Shown here piece after piece: positions 1 to 6,788 of a DNA stretch of 48,598 nt (positions within the stretch are counted from its first letter, which is position 1; each line of letters opens with the position of its first letter). The position numbers and the translations under genes are program-made. The notes beneath the pieces were generated by a model. That model saw nothing but the letters and a program-made list of their open reading frames with translations. It searched no databases and was not told where the DNA came from. The DNA is from DATIHT01 sp035480415. GTDB taxonomy: Bacteria; Patescibacteriota; Microgenomatia; Curtissbacterales; GWA2-41-24. The stretch spans positions 1 through 48,598 of the forward strand of contig DATIHT010000093.1 in the NCBI GenBank assembly GCA_035480415.1. Reading direction: 5' to 3'.

Positions 1-114
1 TTTTGCTTTGACTATCCCAACAGGTCTGCCGCGAAGTCTTGGGTTTGCCTGCTGTTCTGCTGTTGCAAAAAAACTATTTAAATCAACGTGAAGAATTGTG
101 CGCTCATCAGTCAT
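1..114 (-). CDS. dinB: DNA polymerase IV (DinB-type Y-family), N-terminal fragment
   Basis: Reading the minus strand from the ATG at 114 gives 38 open codons that run off the window edge. The peptide contains ILHVDLNSFFATAEQ and RPVGIV, the N-terminal palm signature of Y-family translesion polymerases. The first Asp of the DLNSFF motif is a metal ligand in this family. Only the start of the gene is present, so the rest of the active site cannot be checked. It overlaps the stop of the upstream 82-codon gene by 8 nt, which suggests one mRNA and translational coupling. The family copies past damaged bases with low fidelity. Confidence 0.88.
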   Translation of the reverse strand, partial: MTDERTILHVDLNSFFATAEQQANPRLRGRPVGIVKAK

Positions 115-355
115 TGTTCATTACTTTTTTAAGTGTCCATAAGTTGTTTTCGTTGTTCATTTCCAGCTCAAAAGTAGAATCAGCAGCAGCGCAAATCAAG
201 CTGGTAAACTTTACATTGCCAATGCGTTTGCTAGTTTTTAGTAAGAGTTTTTCGAACTTGATGTAGCGCCTACGCCAGTTCATAGCAATAGGAAAGATGC
301 CATCATCAAAAAATGCCCAGACTTTTATTTTTTCATCGATTTCCAAATCGCTCAT
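107..355 (-). CDS. small hypothetical protein upstream of dinB
   Basis: An 82-residue soluble protein with no signal peptide or membrane segment, rich in Lys, Asn and aromatic residues. I do not recognise a domain with certainty. It sits directly upstream of the DinB fragment and overlaps it by 8 nt, so the two are probably co-translated; small partner proteins next to dinB are known (for example DUF6504), but the match here is only positional. A promoter is visible on the same strand: TTGACT, a 16-bp spacer, and TATAAC at 369-364, which places the predicted transcription start about 2 nt before the ATG (leaderless). Confidence 0.7.
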   Translation of the reverse strand: MSDLEIDEKIKVWAFFDDGIFPIAMNWRRRYIKFEKLLLKTSKRIGNVKFTSLICAAADSTFELEMNNENNLWTLKKVMNND

Positions 356-441
356 ACATAGATGTTATACCCAAACAAAACCCGAAGTCAATAAGTCAGT
401 TTTGATTCACAAAGCCAATAGGTGCTACATTGGGAAATGAC

Positions 442-1518
442 ATGGATTCTCCTATATCGTACAGAAACTATCTGGATTTTCTAGAAGAAAAAGCCGCCTT
501 CCCGCTACGCCACAAAATCGCAGCAGGAGCAACGATTCTTCTTTTTATAATAGTAGGCGCATTAACCACGAGCTATTACCAATATAAAAAAGACCTGCCA
601 AAAATTGCCAAATACAATTATTTGCAAGAAACCAGCCAGGACTTTGCAGCCAATGCTCAATCGCTAAACGATGTTCTAAACGCTTTTAAAATAGCAGGCC
701 AGAAAGTACAAATAGTGGGTAACGATCAGGAACCTCAAGCTGCAGCTTCTAGTTTTTTTGTCGCCATGGACGATTTGGAAAAAACGAGCCAGCTTATTGG
801 CGCCACCACCAAAAACATAGAAAGCCAAAAGGCTAAAATCGAGGAATCGGCTGTGCCGCAAGAACTGGCAGATCTTAAAGATCAAATTACCAATTTCTAT
901 GACCAGTCTGCAACTACATTATCTACTCTAAACGACGATCAGGAATTTGCCAGACAGCTTATTTTGGCATCCGGGCCTAAGTTTTATCAGCCAACCTTAA
1001 CAGACGAAAGCCTGTGGGAAAGCCCCGACAAGAAAAAAATTATAGATTACTATGGGCAAACTAAAGTCGATGCCAACGCAGCGCTTGGCCAACTCGCTAC
1101 TCTTTCGCCGCCTGCCCACTTCCAGCAATACTATGAGGCCCAGATTGAATACTTAAGCCGCCTGGTAACGCTCTCGGACAATATTATCAACACACTTGCC
1201 GTTGCCGACGACCCAAACCGCGACGTAGCAACCCAAATCGAAAAGGCTTATCAGTATCTAACAATTGCCAAAAAAGAAAACGAAACTACTGCAAAAAGGC
1301 TTTTTTCCGAACGACTAAAGCTTGTAGATATTCAGGAAAACTTAAATAAACTGGCACCGGTACAGCTGCAAAAAAACTCAACTGCTGCAAATTTGAAGCT
1401 GGAAATTGAACAAACACCAAAAGTAGAACCCAATTTGTACTTCCAAACAATTTACACAAAATCGCAAAGTATTTTTACAGGCTTTACAAACACCTACACA
1501 AATTTGATAAAATTATAG
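442..1518 (+). CDS. membrane-anchored extracytoplasmic helical protein, unknown
   Basis: About 358 residues. A short cytoplasmic N-terminus (about residues 1-26) is followed by one hydrophobic helix near residues 27-48 (ILLFIIVGALTTSYY), then a long hydrophilic region of mostly predicted alpha-helix rich in Ala, Gln, Leu and Lys. This is the pattern of a single-pass protein with an external coiled-coil-like domain. The reading frame is also open to a TTG at 430, but the ATG at 442 is preferred because a promoter (TTGATT at 402, 17-bp spacer, CTACAT at 425) would start transcription near 437. The next gene begins 14 nt downstream and is probably in the same operon. No family recognised. Confidence 0.75.
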   Translation: MDSPISYRNYLDFLEEKAAFPLRHKIAAGATILLFIIVGALTTSYYQYKKDLPKIAKYNYLQETSQDFAANAQSLNDVLNAFKIAGQKVQIVGNDQEPQAAASSFFVAMDDLEKTSQLIGATTKNIESQKAKIEESAVPQELADLKDQITNFYDQSATTLSTLNDDQEFARQLILASGPKFYQPTLTDESLWESPDKKKIIDYYGQTKVDANAALGQLATLSPPAHFQQYYEAQIEYLSRLVTLSDNIINTLAVADDPNRDVATQIEKAYQYLTIAKKENETTAKRLFSERLKLVDIQENLNKLAPVQLQKNSTAANLKLEIEQTPKVEPNLYFQTIYTKSQSIFTGFTNTYTNLIKL

Positions 1519-1532
1519 GCAAAGGAGGAACT

Positions 1533-1724
1533 ATGGACGACCAAACAAACAATCCTATGGATGATCAAAATCCAGGAACACCTGCAGATGACTCAATGCC
1601 AGCTGCACCAGCAGAAGGCGAAGAAGCTCCAGCAGAAGGCGGAGATTCAGCTCCTATGGGCGATTCTCAGCCAGCAGCAGAAGAACCAGCAGGTGAAACA
1701 CCAGCTGAAGAACCAGCTGCCTAA
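1533..1724 (+). CDS. acidic Pro/Ala/Glu-rich disordered protein
   Basis: 63 residues made almost entirely of Ala, Pro, Glu, Asp and Gly, with repeats of the type APAEG and EEPAGE. It has no hydrophobic core, so it is probably intrinsically disordered. It has one of the few strong Shine-Dalgarno sites in the window (AAAGGAGG, ending 6 nt before the ATG), which strongly supports translation. It lies 14 nt after the membrane-anchored protein gene. The function is unknown. Similar in style, though not in sequence, to the 26-residue charged peptide at 25278. Confidence 0.75.
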   Translation: MDDQTNNPMDDQNPGTPADDSMPAAPAEGEEAPAEGGDSAPMGDSQPAAEEPAGETPAEEPAA

Positions 1725-1747
1725 CTAATTGATAATCACCCACAGCA

Positions 1748-1775
1748 TTGACAGGTACGTAAGTGTCCCTATATT
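1748..1775 (+). promoter_or_regulatory. sigma-70 type promoter
   Basis: Consensus -35 TTGACA at 1748-1753, a 16-bp spacer, and TATATT at 1770-1775. It lies in the gap before the exported protein that starts at 1793. The predicted start near 1782 gives a leader of about 11 nt with GAAGG before the ATG. It argues against the longer GTG-initiated frame at 1763, which would lie inside the promoter. Confidence 0.7.
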
Positions 1776-1792
1776 GTAGAAAGAAGGTACTT

Positions 1793-2464
1793 ATGTCTTT
1801 GCACAAGTTTAAGAGTAATCTTAAATCCTCAACGGTGATTATTTTTCTTATTGTTTACGGACTAGGGTTTTTCCTTCTAGGCAAAAATTCTAGTCTTGTA
1901 AACAGTATTAAGATAAAAGGTGTAAAAACCCAAAAGGCTATAGACACACCACTAAACTCTCCGATACCTGCAGCAGACACCCAAACGGCAACAATAACAG
2001 CAGCTTTTGTAAAGCTTTGCGCAAACACAGTTTATGGGTTTGAAGTTTCCTACCCTAAAGATTACTTCACAACCTACAACACAGAAGACCAAAAATGCGC
2101 TTTTTTCGCACCTTATTCTTTTGTAGTCCCTTACGACACGACCACCTTCCAGATTCCGATTAAAATCGAGGTGATAAAACCGGCAGATTGGGGCGGAGAA
2201 GTTAACTTTGCCAAAACACCAAACGATTTCCAAAACATAGTCTCTGTTGAAGATATTGACGTTAATGGCAAATCTGTTAAAAAAATCGACGCAACACTAA
2301 CGGGGGAGGGCTCAACTCAAAAGGGCTTTGTTAAAACCACCTACATGATTTTTGACGATAAAAATCCCCTGATTGTTTCTTATGTGCAACAAGATGCCAA
2401 AGATAATGTGGATTCTTTCCAAAAAGTCCTCGAGGAAATGGTGCACTCAGTAAATTACTTTTAA
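1793..2464 (+). CDS. exported or membrane-anchored hypothetical protein
   Basis: About 223 residues from the ATG at 1793. The N-terminus has Lys residues followed by a hydrophobic stretch (VIIFLIVYGLGFFLL, about residues 16-31), a signal anchor. The remainder is a single soluble domain that contains YGFEVSYPKDY and later VKTTYMIFD and IVSYVQQD, beta-rich and weakly reminiscent of PsbP-like folds; that resemblance is only an impression. Two Cys residues (in KLCANTV and DQKCAFF) could form a disulfide outside the cell. Its own promoter precedes it and a hairpin terminator follows. Function unknown. Confidence 0.72.
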   Translation: MSLHKFKSNLKSSTVIIFLIVYGLGFFLLGKNSSLVNSIKIKGVKTQKAIDTPLNSPIPAADTQTATITAAFVKLCANTVYGFEVSYPKDYFTTYNTEDQKCAFFAPYSFVVPYDTTTFQIPIKIEVIKPADWGGEVNFAKTPNDFQNIVSVEDIDVNGKSVKKIDATLTGEGSTQKGFVKTTYMIFDDKNPLIVSYVQQDAKDNVDSFQKVLEEMVHSVNYF

Positions 2465-2483
2465 ACTTCTTGCTATTATAAAT

Positions 2484-2517
2484 TAATTTTAAATCGAGCT
2501 TTGCTCGTTTAAAATTA
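2484..2517 (+). terminator. hairpin at the end of the exported protein gene
   Basis: Inverted repeat with arms TAATTTTAAA-t-CGAGC and GCTCG-TTTAAAATTA around a TTT loop, 19 nt after the stop codon. The A/T outer stem gives U-rich and A-rich flanks on both strands, so it may terminate transcription in both directions. Confidence 0.65.
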
Positions 2518-2540
2518 TCCACTGAAGGGAAAGAGAAATA

Positions 2541-2571
2541 CTAAAGAGAAAACCGTAGGCTGTCTCTTTAG
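2541..2571. repeat. perfect 9-bp inverted repeat beside the small RNA
   Basis: Arms CTAAAGAGA and TCTCTTTAG enclose 13 nt. It lies immediately beyond the poly-U end of the predicted minus-strand small RNA and could be a backup terminator or part of a longer read-through form of that RNA. Confidence 0.5.
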
Positions 2572-2574
2572 ATC

Positions 2575-2634
2575 AAAAAAAAAGAAAAGGCCCTCTTGCG
2601 AGAGCCCTCTCAGGTGCTTACATTGCTGCAAGCA
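2575..2634 (-). ncRNA. predicted small RNA, copy 1 (twin GCAA-hairpin RNA)
   Basis: On the minus strand a promoter of TTGACA (2669-2664), an exactly 17-bp spacer and TATAAA (2646-2641) places the start near 2634. The transcript would be about 60 nt. Hairpin 1 (2634-2615) pairs TGCTTGCA with TGTAAGCA around a GCAA tetraloop. A short CCTGAGA linker follows. Hairpin 2 (2607-2589) pairs GGCTCTC with GAGGGCC, again with GCAA, and runs into TTTTC plus nine T (2588-2575), a typical intrinsic terminator. A second copy with the same layout lies at 6657-6719. There is no open reading frame of note. It lies downstream of the response regulator on the same strand. The RNA is inferred from sequence only, and its target is unknown. 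Confidence 0.72.
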
Positions 2635-2707
2635 AAAACATTTATATTGCGTGTAAATTTTCTTGTCAATAACCAAACAAGGGCCTTGTATAATAAGAGG
2701 GGAAAAT

Positions 2708-3106
2708 TCAGGCTAAATATTTCTTTACTTCGCCGATGACAACATCAGGATTATTGTCTATTTTTAGCATATATTTTTTAGCACCTAGGGCAAGCGCTTT
2801 TTGCTGACTTTGGGAATCACTCAAATTAGTAATAACAACAACAGGCGTATTTTTAATCTGATCATCGCGATTTATGGCCGCCAAAACAGAAAGCCCGTCC
2901 ATTTTGGGAAGCATTAAATCCAAAAGTACTGCGCCTGGTTTTTCGTCTTTTATCTTTTTGAGTGCTTCCTGTCCGTCAACTGCAACAATTACGTCGAGTC
3001 CTTGGTTTACGGCTTCTATTTGATATAAATCGCGGATAAAAAAATCGTCTTCCACGATTAATATTTTTTTTCTAAGGCTGGGATGCGTCTGAAGTAAATC
3101 GGCCAC
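2708..3106 (-). CDS. CheY-like single-domain response regulator
   Basis: 132 residues that form one receiver domain and nothing else, so it has no DNA-binding output. The acidic pocket is E19-D20-D21, the phospho-acceptor is D63 (in LLDLMLPKMDG), the switch residue is T93 (VITN) and the conserved Lys is K115 (KYMLK). It starts at GTG 3106, where a promoter (TTGCAA, 17 bp, TATACA at 3118-3113) puts the transcription start exactly on the G. It is divergent from the binding protein and histidine kinase genes, and the kinase has no receiver of its own, so this is the likely phosphorylation partner. The output is unknown and may act through protein contact. Confidence 0.9.
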   Translation of the reverse strand: MADLLQTHPSLRKKILIVEDDFFIRDLYQIEAVNQGLDVIVAVDGQEALKKIKDEKPGAVLLDLMLPKMDGLSVLAAINRDDQIKNTPVVVITNLSDSQSQQKALALGAKKYMLKIDNNPDVVIGEVKKYLA

Positions 3107-3150
3107 AATACTTGTATATCATCATGCCAAAGCAATTGCAAATTACTCAC

Positions 3151-3180
3151 TTGACTTGGTGCTTTAATTGTCGTTATGCT
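3151..3180 (+). promoter_or_regulatory. promoter of the binding protein-kinase operon
   Basis: TTGACT at 3151-3156, an 18-bp spacer and TATGCT at 3175-3180. The predicted start near 3187 gives a leader of only about 9 nt before the ATG at 3196. It lies back to back with the response regulator promoter, so both arms of the module are transcribed from the same 90-bp gap. Confidence 0.6.
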
Positions 3181-3195
3181 CTAATTAGATAGCAA

Positions 3196-4398
3196 ATGAA
3201 CTTCACACTGCCCAGATTAAATCTTCGTAGAGGTTTTACGCCCATTATTGTTTTGTTGGTAGTTGCAGTACTCGCAGTTGCCACTTATTTTATATGGAAT
3301 AAGCTAAACCTAAAGGCGCCCGGTAACTCTGCGCAACCTGTAACAATTAAAGTCGGAATATTAAGCCCGCTTACAAAAGAGCTCTCCGATTATGGAATAA
3401 GCCTAAGAGACGGTGCAACGCTGGCAGCACAGGAGATTAACAACGAAGGCAAAGTTAAAATTGAACTCGTAGAGAAAGATGAAGAAGGCAGCCCAGAACT
3501 TTCCAAGAAGTTAGCAGCAGAACTGGGAGATGACCCAAATGTAGTTGGAATCATCGGTCCAATCACAAGCACCGATGTTCTTGCAGACGGTCCAGTCGCA
3601 GGATCTAAAAAAGTAGCACTTATTAGTCCATCTGCAACAAACCCAAAGATTTCCGGTCTTAGCGAATATGTATTTAGGGTTTGCCCTTCGGATAGTCAGC
3701 AGGGTAAAGAACTTGCTGCTTTCGTACTCAATAACCTAAAGACAAACAGAGTAGCCGTATTAGTAGATAACGCTGAAAAATCCAAAGACTACAGCCAGGG
3801 ACTGGCAGATGTATTTGCGGCAGAATTCAAAAGACTAGGTGGCACAGTAGCAGTTACAGATACCTACAAAACTGGGGATGCAGATTACACCAGACAACTT
3901 GCAGCAATCAAAGCAGCAGGCGATGTTAAGGTTATATTCCTACCTGGATACACAACAGAAGCAGCACTACTCTCACAAGCAATCAAAAAACAGGGACTCG
4001 ACATTAGAGTCGTAGGTGGAGACGGAGTTGGAGAAGGCGTTATGAACGGCGAACTAATCAAAGCAGGCGGAGCAGCAGTAGAGGGGTTAATCGCAACTTC
4101 TTTCTTTGACCCCAACGATCCGGCACCAGATGTACAAGGTTTCATCAAGGCCTACCAGGCTAAGTTCGGTAAAGCACCATCCTGGGTTGCTGCAAACTCT
4201 TACGATGCCATGAAAGTCATAGCAGCCTCAGCAGAAAAAGTAGGAAAAGCAGATAAAGTTCAAATCGCCCAACAGATATCTGCCTCCAAAGGCGTTGATG
4301 GTCTGGACAGAATGATTTCCTTTGATAAAAACGGAGATGTCTCCAGCTCTATTCTTAAATTGGAAATAAAAGGTGGCAAGTATCAAATTTTCAAATAA
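3196..4398 (+). CDS. membrane-anchored LivJ-type (Peripla_BP_6) ligand-binding protein
   Basis: 400 residues. Residues 1-32 carry an Arg-rich start and a hydrophobic helix (GFTPIIVLLVVAVLAVA), followed by a two-lobed type I binding protein of the branched-chain amino acid receptor family: VGILSPLTKELSDYG, GIIGPITSTDV, SPSATNP, GYTTEAALL, ANSYDAM. The family binds amino acids and related small molecules for ABC import or for signalling. No permease or ATPase of that importer is nearby. Instead the gene is followed 9 nt later by a Cache-domain histidine kinase, so a role as ligand sensor is plausible. GFTPI resembles the prepilin signal but lacks its usual Glu at +5. Confidence 0.9.
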   Translation: MNFTLPRLNLRRGFTPIIVLLVVAVLAVATYFIWNKLNLKAPGNSAQPVTIKVGILSPLTKELSDYGISLRDGATLAAQEINNEGKVKIELVEKDEEGSPELSKKLAAELGDDPNVVGIIGPITSTDVLADGPVAGSKKVALISPSATNPKISGLSEYVFRVCPSDSQQGKELAAFVLNNLKTNRVAVLVDNAEKSKDYSQGLADVFAAEFKRLGGTVAVTDTYKTGDADYTRQLAAIKAAGDVKVIFLPGYTTEAALLSQAIKKQGLDIRVVGGDGVGEGVMNGELIKAGGAAVEGLIATSFFDPNDPAPDVQGFIKAYQAKFGKAPSWVAANSYDAMKVIAASAEKVGKADKVQIAQQISASKGVDGLDRMISFDKNGDVSSSILKLEIKGGKYQIFK

Positions 4399-4407
4399 TC
4401 AACTCAT

Positions 4408-6636
4408 GTGGATTCGCCAAGCACTCTTAGCCCCCACCCTTTAGGTCAAAAAAAACGCACCAATCGATTTAGCCTGTTTATTAAAATCAGCGTTGCGACG
4501 TTGATTGCCAGTTTGATTCCCGTTTTGCTTCTGGGCTTTTACGCCACTACCAAAACCTCCCAAACCACCCAAAACGCAGCGCTCGAAACTAACCACATAA
4601 TCTCCCAACAGGCCAGTCTCCAGGCAGACGTTTTTTTAGCAAACGTAGAAAAGACAATTGAGGCAATTTCAGACAGGATTTCAAATCAGACTGGAATTGA
4701 CAATACTAACGGAACCCTCGAGTACTACCACGACAACTTCACTATCTTTAATACTCCTGTTTTTGAATCTTTTGTAATGCTAGACAAAAACGGTGCGGCA
4801 ATTACAGTTGCACCTTTTAACGAAGCCTTTGTTGGATACGATTATTCCAGACAGGATTTCTTTAGAAGAGCAGTAGACACAAGGTCCAGTTACTTCTCAC
4901 CCGGCGTGGACGTATCCAAAGTTACCAAGAAACCTATTGTCCGAATAGCTGTGCCTAAAATGGAAAACGGCGATGTTGCATTTGTTTTGGTCGCAGACGT
5001 ATCACTCGAAGGAATTACAAGGCTTAGTAATCAGATTAAAGTAGGGAAAACCGGTTTTGCGTTTATAGTCGACGAAAAGGGCACAATTATTGCCCACCCA
5101 AACGAGGATTTCGTAAATCAACAACAAAACATAAGCAATATTTACTCTGGCGTTACCACTACAACTCTGGCAGAACACCCAGGTTTTATTAAGTGGCCGG
5201 AATCGAAAACTCAAGTGTTTTTGAACCCTTCCAGATTGCAAAACGTAGGTTGGTTCGTAGTCTTCAAACAAGATAATTCAGAAATTTTTGCACTAACAAA
5301 TTCCCTCCGGACTCAACTAATTCTTTTGTTTCTGGCGACTTTAAGTTTCATATCTGCCTCAACCTTTGTAATATCCAGACAAATCGTAAAGCCAATCAAG
5401 CTTGTTCATGACGCCTTTGAACGATTTGGCATGGGCGATTTAAAAGCAAGAGTAAAAGTACAAACAAGAGACGAAATCGAAGACCTGGCCAACGGTTTCA
5501 ACGCAATGGCACAAAATCTGGAAGAATCTCTTTCTGTAATTTCCGCAGAGAGAAATAAGTTGTCTCTTACAATTTCAAGCATAGTAGATGCAATCGTTGC
5601 CATCGATTACAACCGGAACATAATTATTTTCAACAAAGCAGCAGAACTTCTAACCGGGATAAAAAATAGCGATGCCATCGGCAAACCAATAAATCAAATA
5701 ATTGAACTTTATGACAAGGAAATACTAATCCCGGACTCTGTTTACTGTCCACTGGACAGAAACATAGAAGAAGGGATTCTTTTTAGTCACAATAATTTAA
5801 AATTGGCAAAACGTGACGGAAAAGAAGCGTATGTGAATGTTACTTCCGGCTGCATTCGCGAAGGAAGAGTAACAAACCTGGCCTGCATTTTAACAATGCA
5901 CGACATCACGGCAGAAATAGATCTGGAAAGGATGAAGATGGACTTCATCTCAATTGCAGCTCATCAGCTTAGAACCCCGCTTACCGCAATCAAGGGCTAC
6001 CTTTCTATGCTCTCCGGCGAGGTTAGGAACAAACTTACAGACCAGGAAGGCCTTTTCCTGACAAGAATCGATCTTGCAACCCAGCGGCTTCTTACACTTG
6101 TCCAAAACCTGCTTTCCGTAACTAAGGTCGAAAGAGGAGTCTTCAGGGTTGAAATGGGTGTTGTCGATATAGCATCCCTGGTAGAAAAAACGGTTGATGA
6201 GTTTGTAGATAGGGCAAAGTTTGAATTTATCAACCTAACATACAAAAAACCAACAACACCTATTCCAAATGTAATTGCCGACAGCCTGGGAATTCACGAA
6301 GTACTTTCAAACCTGATTTCAAATGCCATTGATTACAATAAACCTGAAGGCAAAATAGAAGTGTCCCTGGAAGTAGTCGGGGAAATGGTAAATGTATATG
6401 TAACCGATAATGGCGTAGGTATTCCAAAAGACGCAATACCAAAACTATTTACTAAGTTCTACCAGGTTTCCGGACCAATGAGAATAGGATCAACCGCCAA
6501 GGGGTCAGGTCTGGGTCTCTACATATCAAAAGCAGTAATCGAGGCACACAAAGGCAACATCTGGGTAGATTCCGAATACGACAAAGGTTCAACTTTTGCT
6601 TTTTCGCTTCACATTCACAAACCAGGATCCATTTGA
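4408..6636 (+). CDS. transmembrane sensor histidine kinase (dCache-HAMP-PAS-HisKA-HATPase)
   Basis: 742 residues from a GTG. Order: membrane helix 1 (about 25-46); a large external sensor of dCache type (about 50-290, with FVMLDKNGA, GYDYSRQDFFRRA, GFAFIVDEKGTIIAHP); helix 2 (about 298-320); HAMP (about 322-375, VKPIKLVHDAFERF, DEIEDLANGFNAMA); PAS (about 390-500, SIVDAIVAIDYN); HisKA with phospho-acceptor H519 (AAHQLRTPLTAIKGY); ATPase with N-box NLISNAIDYN, G1 DNGVGIP and G2 GSGLGLYI. All catalytic boxes look intact. It is co-transcribed with the binding protein and opposite the CheY-like regulator. The likely stimulus is a small ligand, perhaps delivered by the binding protein. Confidence 0.93.
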   Translation: MDSPSTLSPHPLGQKKRTNRFSLFIKISVATLIASLIPVLLLGFYATTKTSQTTQNAALETNHIISQQASLQADVFLANVEKTIEAISDRISNQTGIDNTNGTLEYYHDNFTIFNTPVFESFVMLDKNGAAITVAPFNEAFVGYDYSRQDFFRRAVDTRSSYFSPGVDVSKVTKKPIVRIAVPKMENGDVAFVLVADVSLEGITRLSNQIKVGKTGFAFIVDEKGTIIAHPNEDFVNQQQNISNIYSGVTTTTLAEHPGFIKWPESKTQVFLNPSRLQNVGWFVVFKQDNSEIFALTNSLRTQLILLFLATLSFISASTFVISRQIVKPIKLVHDAFERFGMGDLKARVKVQTRDEIEDLANGFNAMAQNLEESLSVISAERNKLSLTISSIVDAIVAIDYNRNIIIFNKAAELLTGIKNSDAIGKPINQIIELYDKEILIPDSVYCPLDRNIEEGILFSHNNLKLAKRDGKEAYVNVTSGCIREGRVTNLACILTMHDITAEIDLERMKMDFISIAAHQLRTPLTAIKGYLSMLSGEVRNKLTDQEGLFLTRIDLATQRLLTLVQNLLSVTKVERGVFRVEMGVVDIASLVEKTVDEFVDRAKFEFINLTYKKPTTPIPNVIADSLGIHEVLSNLISNAIDYNKPEGKIEVSLEVVGEMVNVYVTDNGVGIPKDAIPKLFTKFYQVSGPMRIGSTAKGSGLGLYISKAVIEAHKGNIWVDSEYDKGSTFAFSLHIHKPGSI

Positions 6637-6656
6637 TTTAAAGGGAATAAAGGAGT

Positions 6657-6719
6657 AAAAAAGAAAAGGCCTCTCTTGCGAGAAGCCCCTTCAGATTTGC
6701 CTATCTTGCGATAAGCAAA
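6657..6719 (-). ncRNA. predicted small RNA, copy 2 (twin GCAA-hairpin RNA)
   Basis: Minus-strand promoter TTGACA (6752-6747), 17-bp spacer, TATAAA (6729-6724); predicted start near 6718. Hairpin 1 (6719-6696) pairs TTTGCTTATC with GATAGGCAAA around GCAA; the linker is TCTGAAG; hairpin 2 (6687-6668) pairs GGCTTCTC with GAGAGGCC around GCAA, then TTTTCTTTTTT. Compared with copy 1, the tetraloops, linker core CTGA, terminator and promoter boxes are conserved, while the upper stem of hairpin 1 has a different sequence that still pairs, which is what selection on RNA structure leaves. It lies between the kinase stop and xseA, antisense to any read-through from the kinase. Confidence 0.72.
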
Positions 6720-6788
6720 GACATTTATACAACTAGAGAAAAAAAGTGTCAACTAGAAATTAAAGTATCAAACTAGGTCAAAAATACT

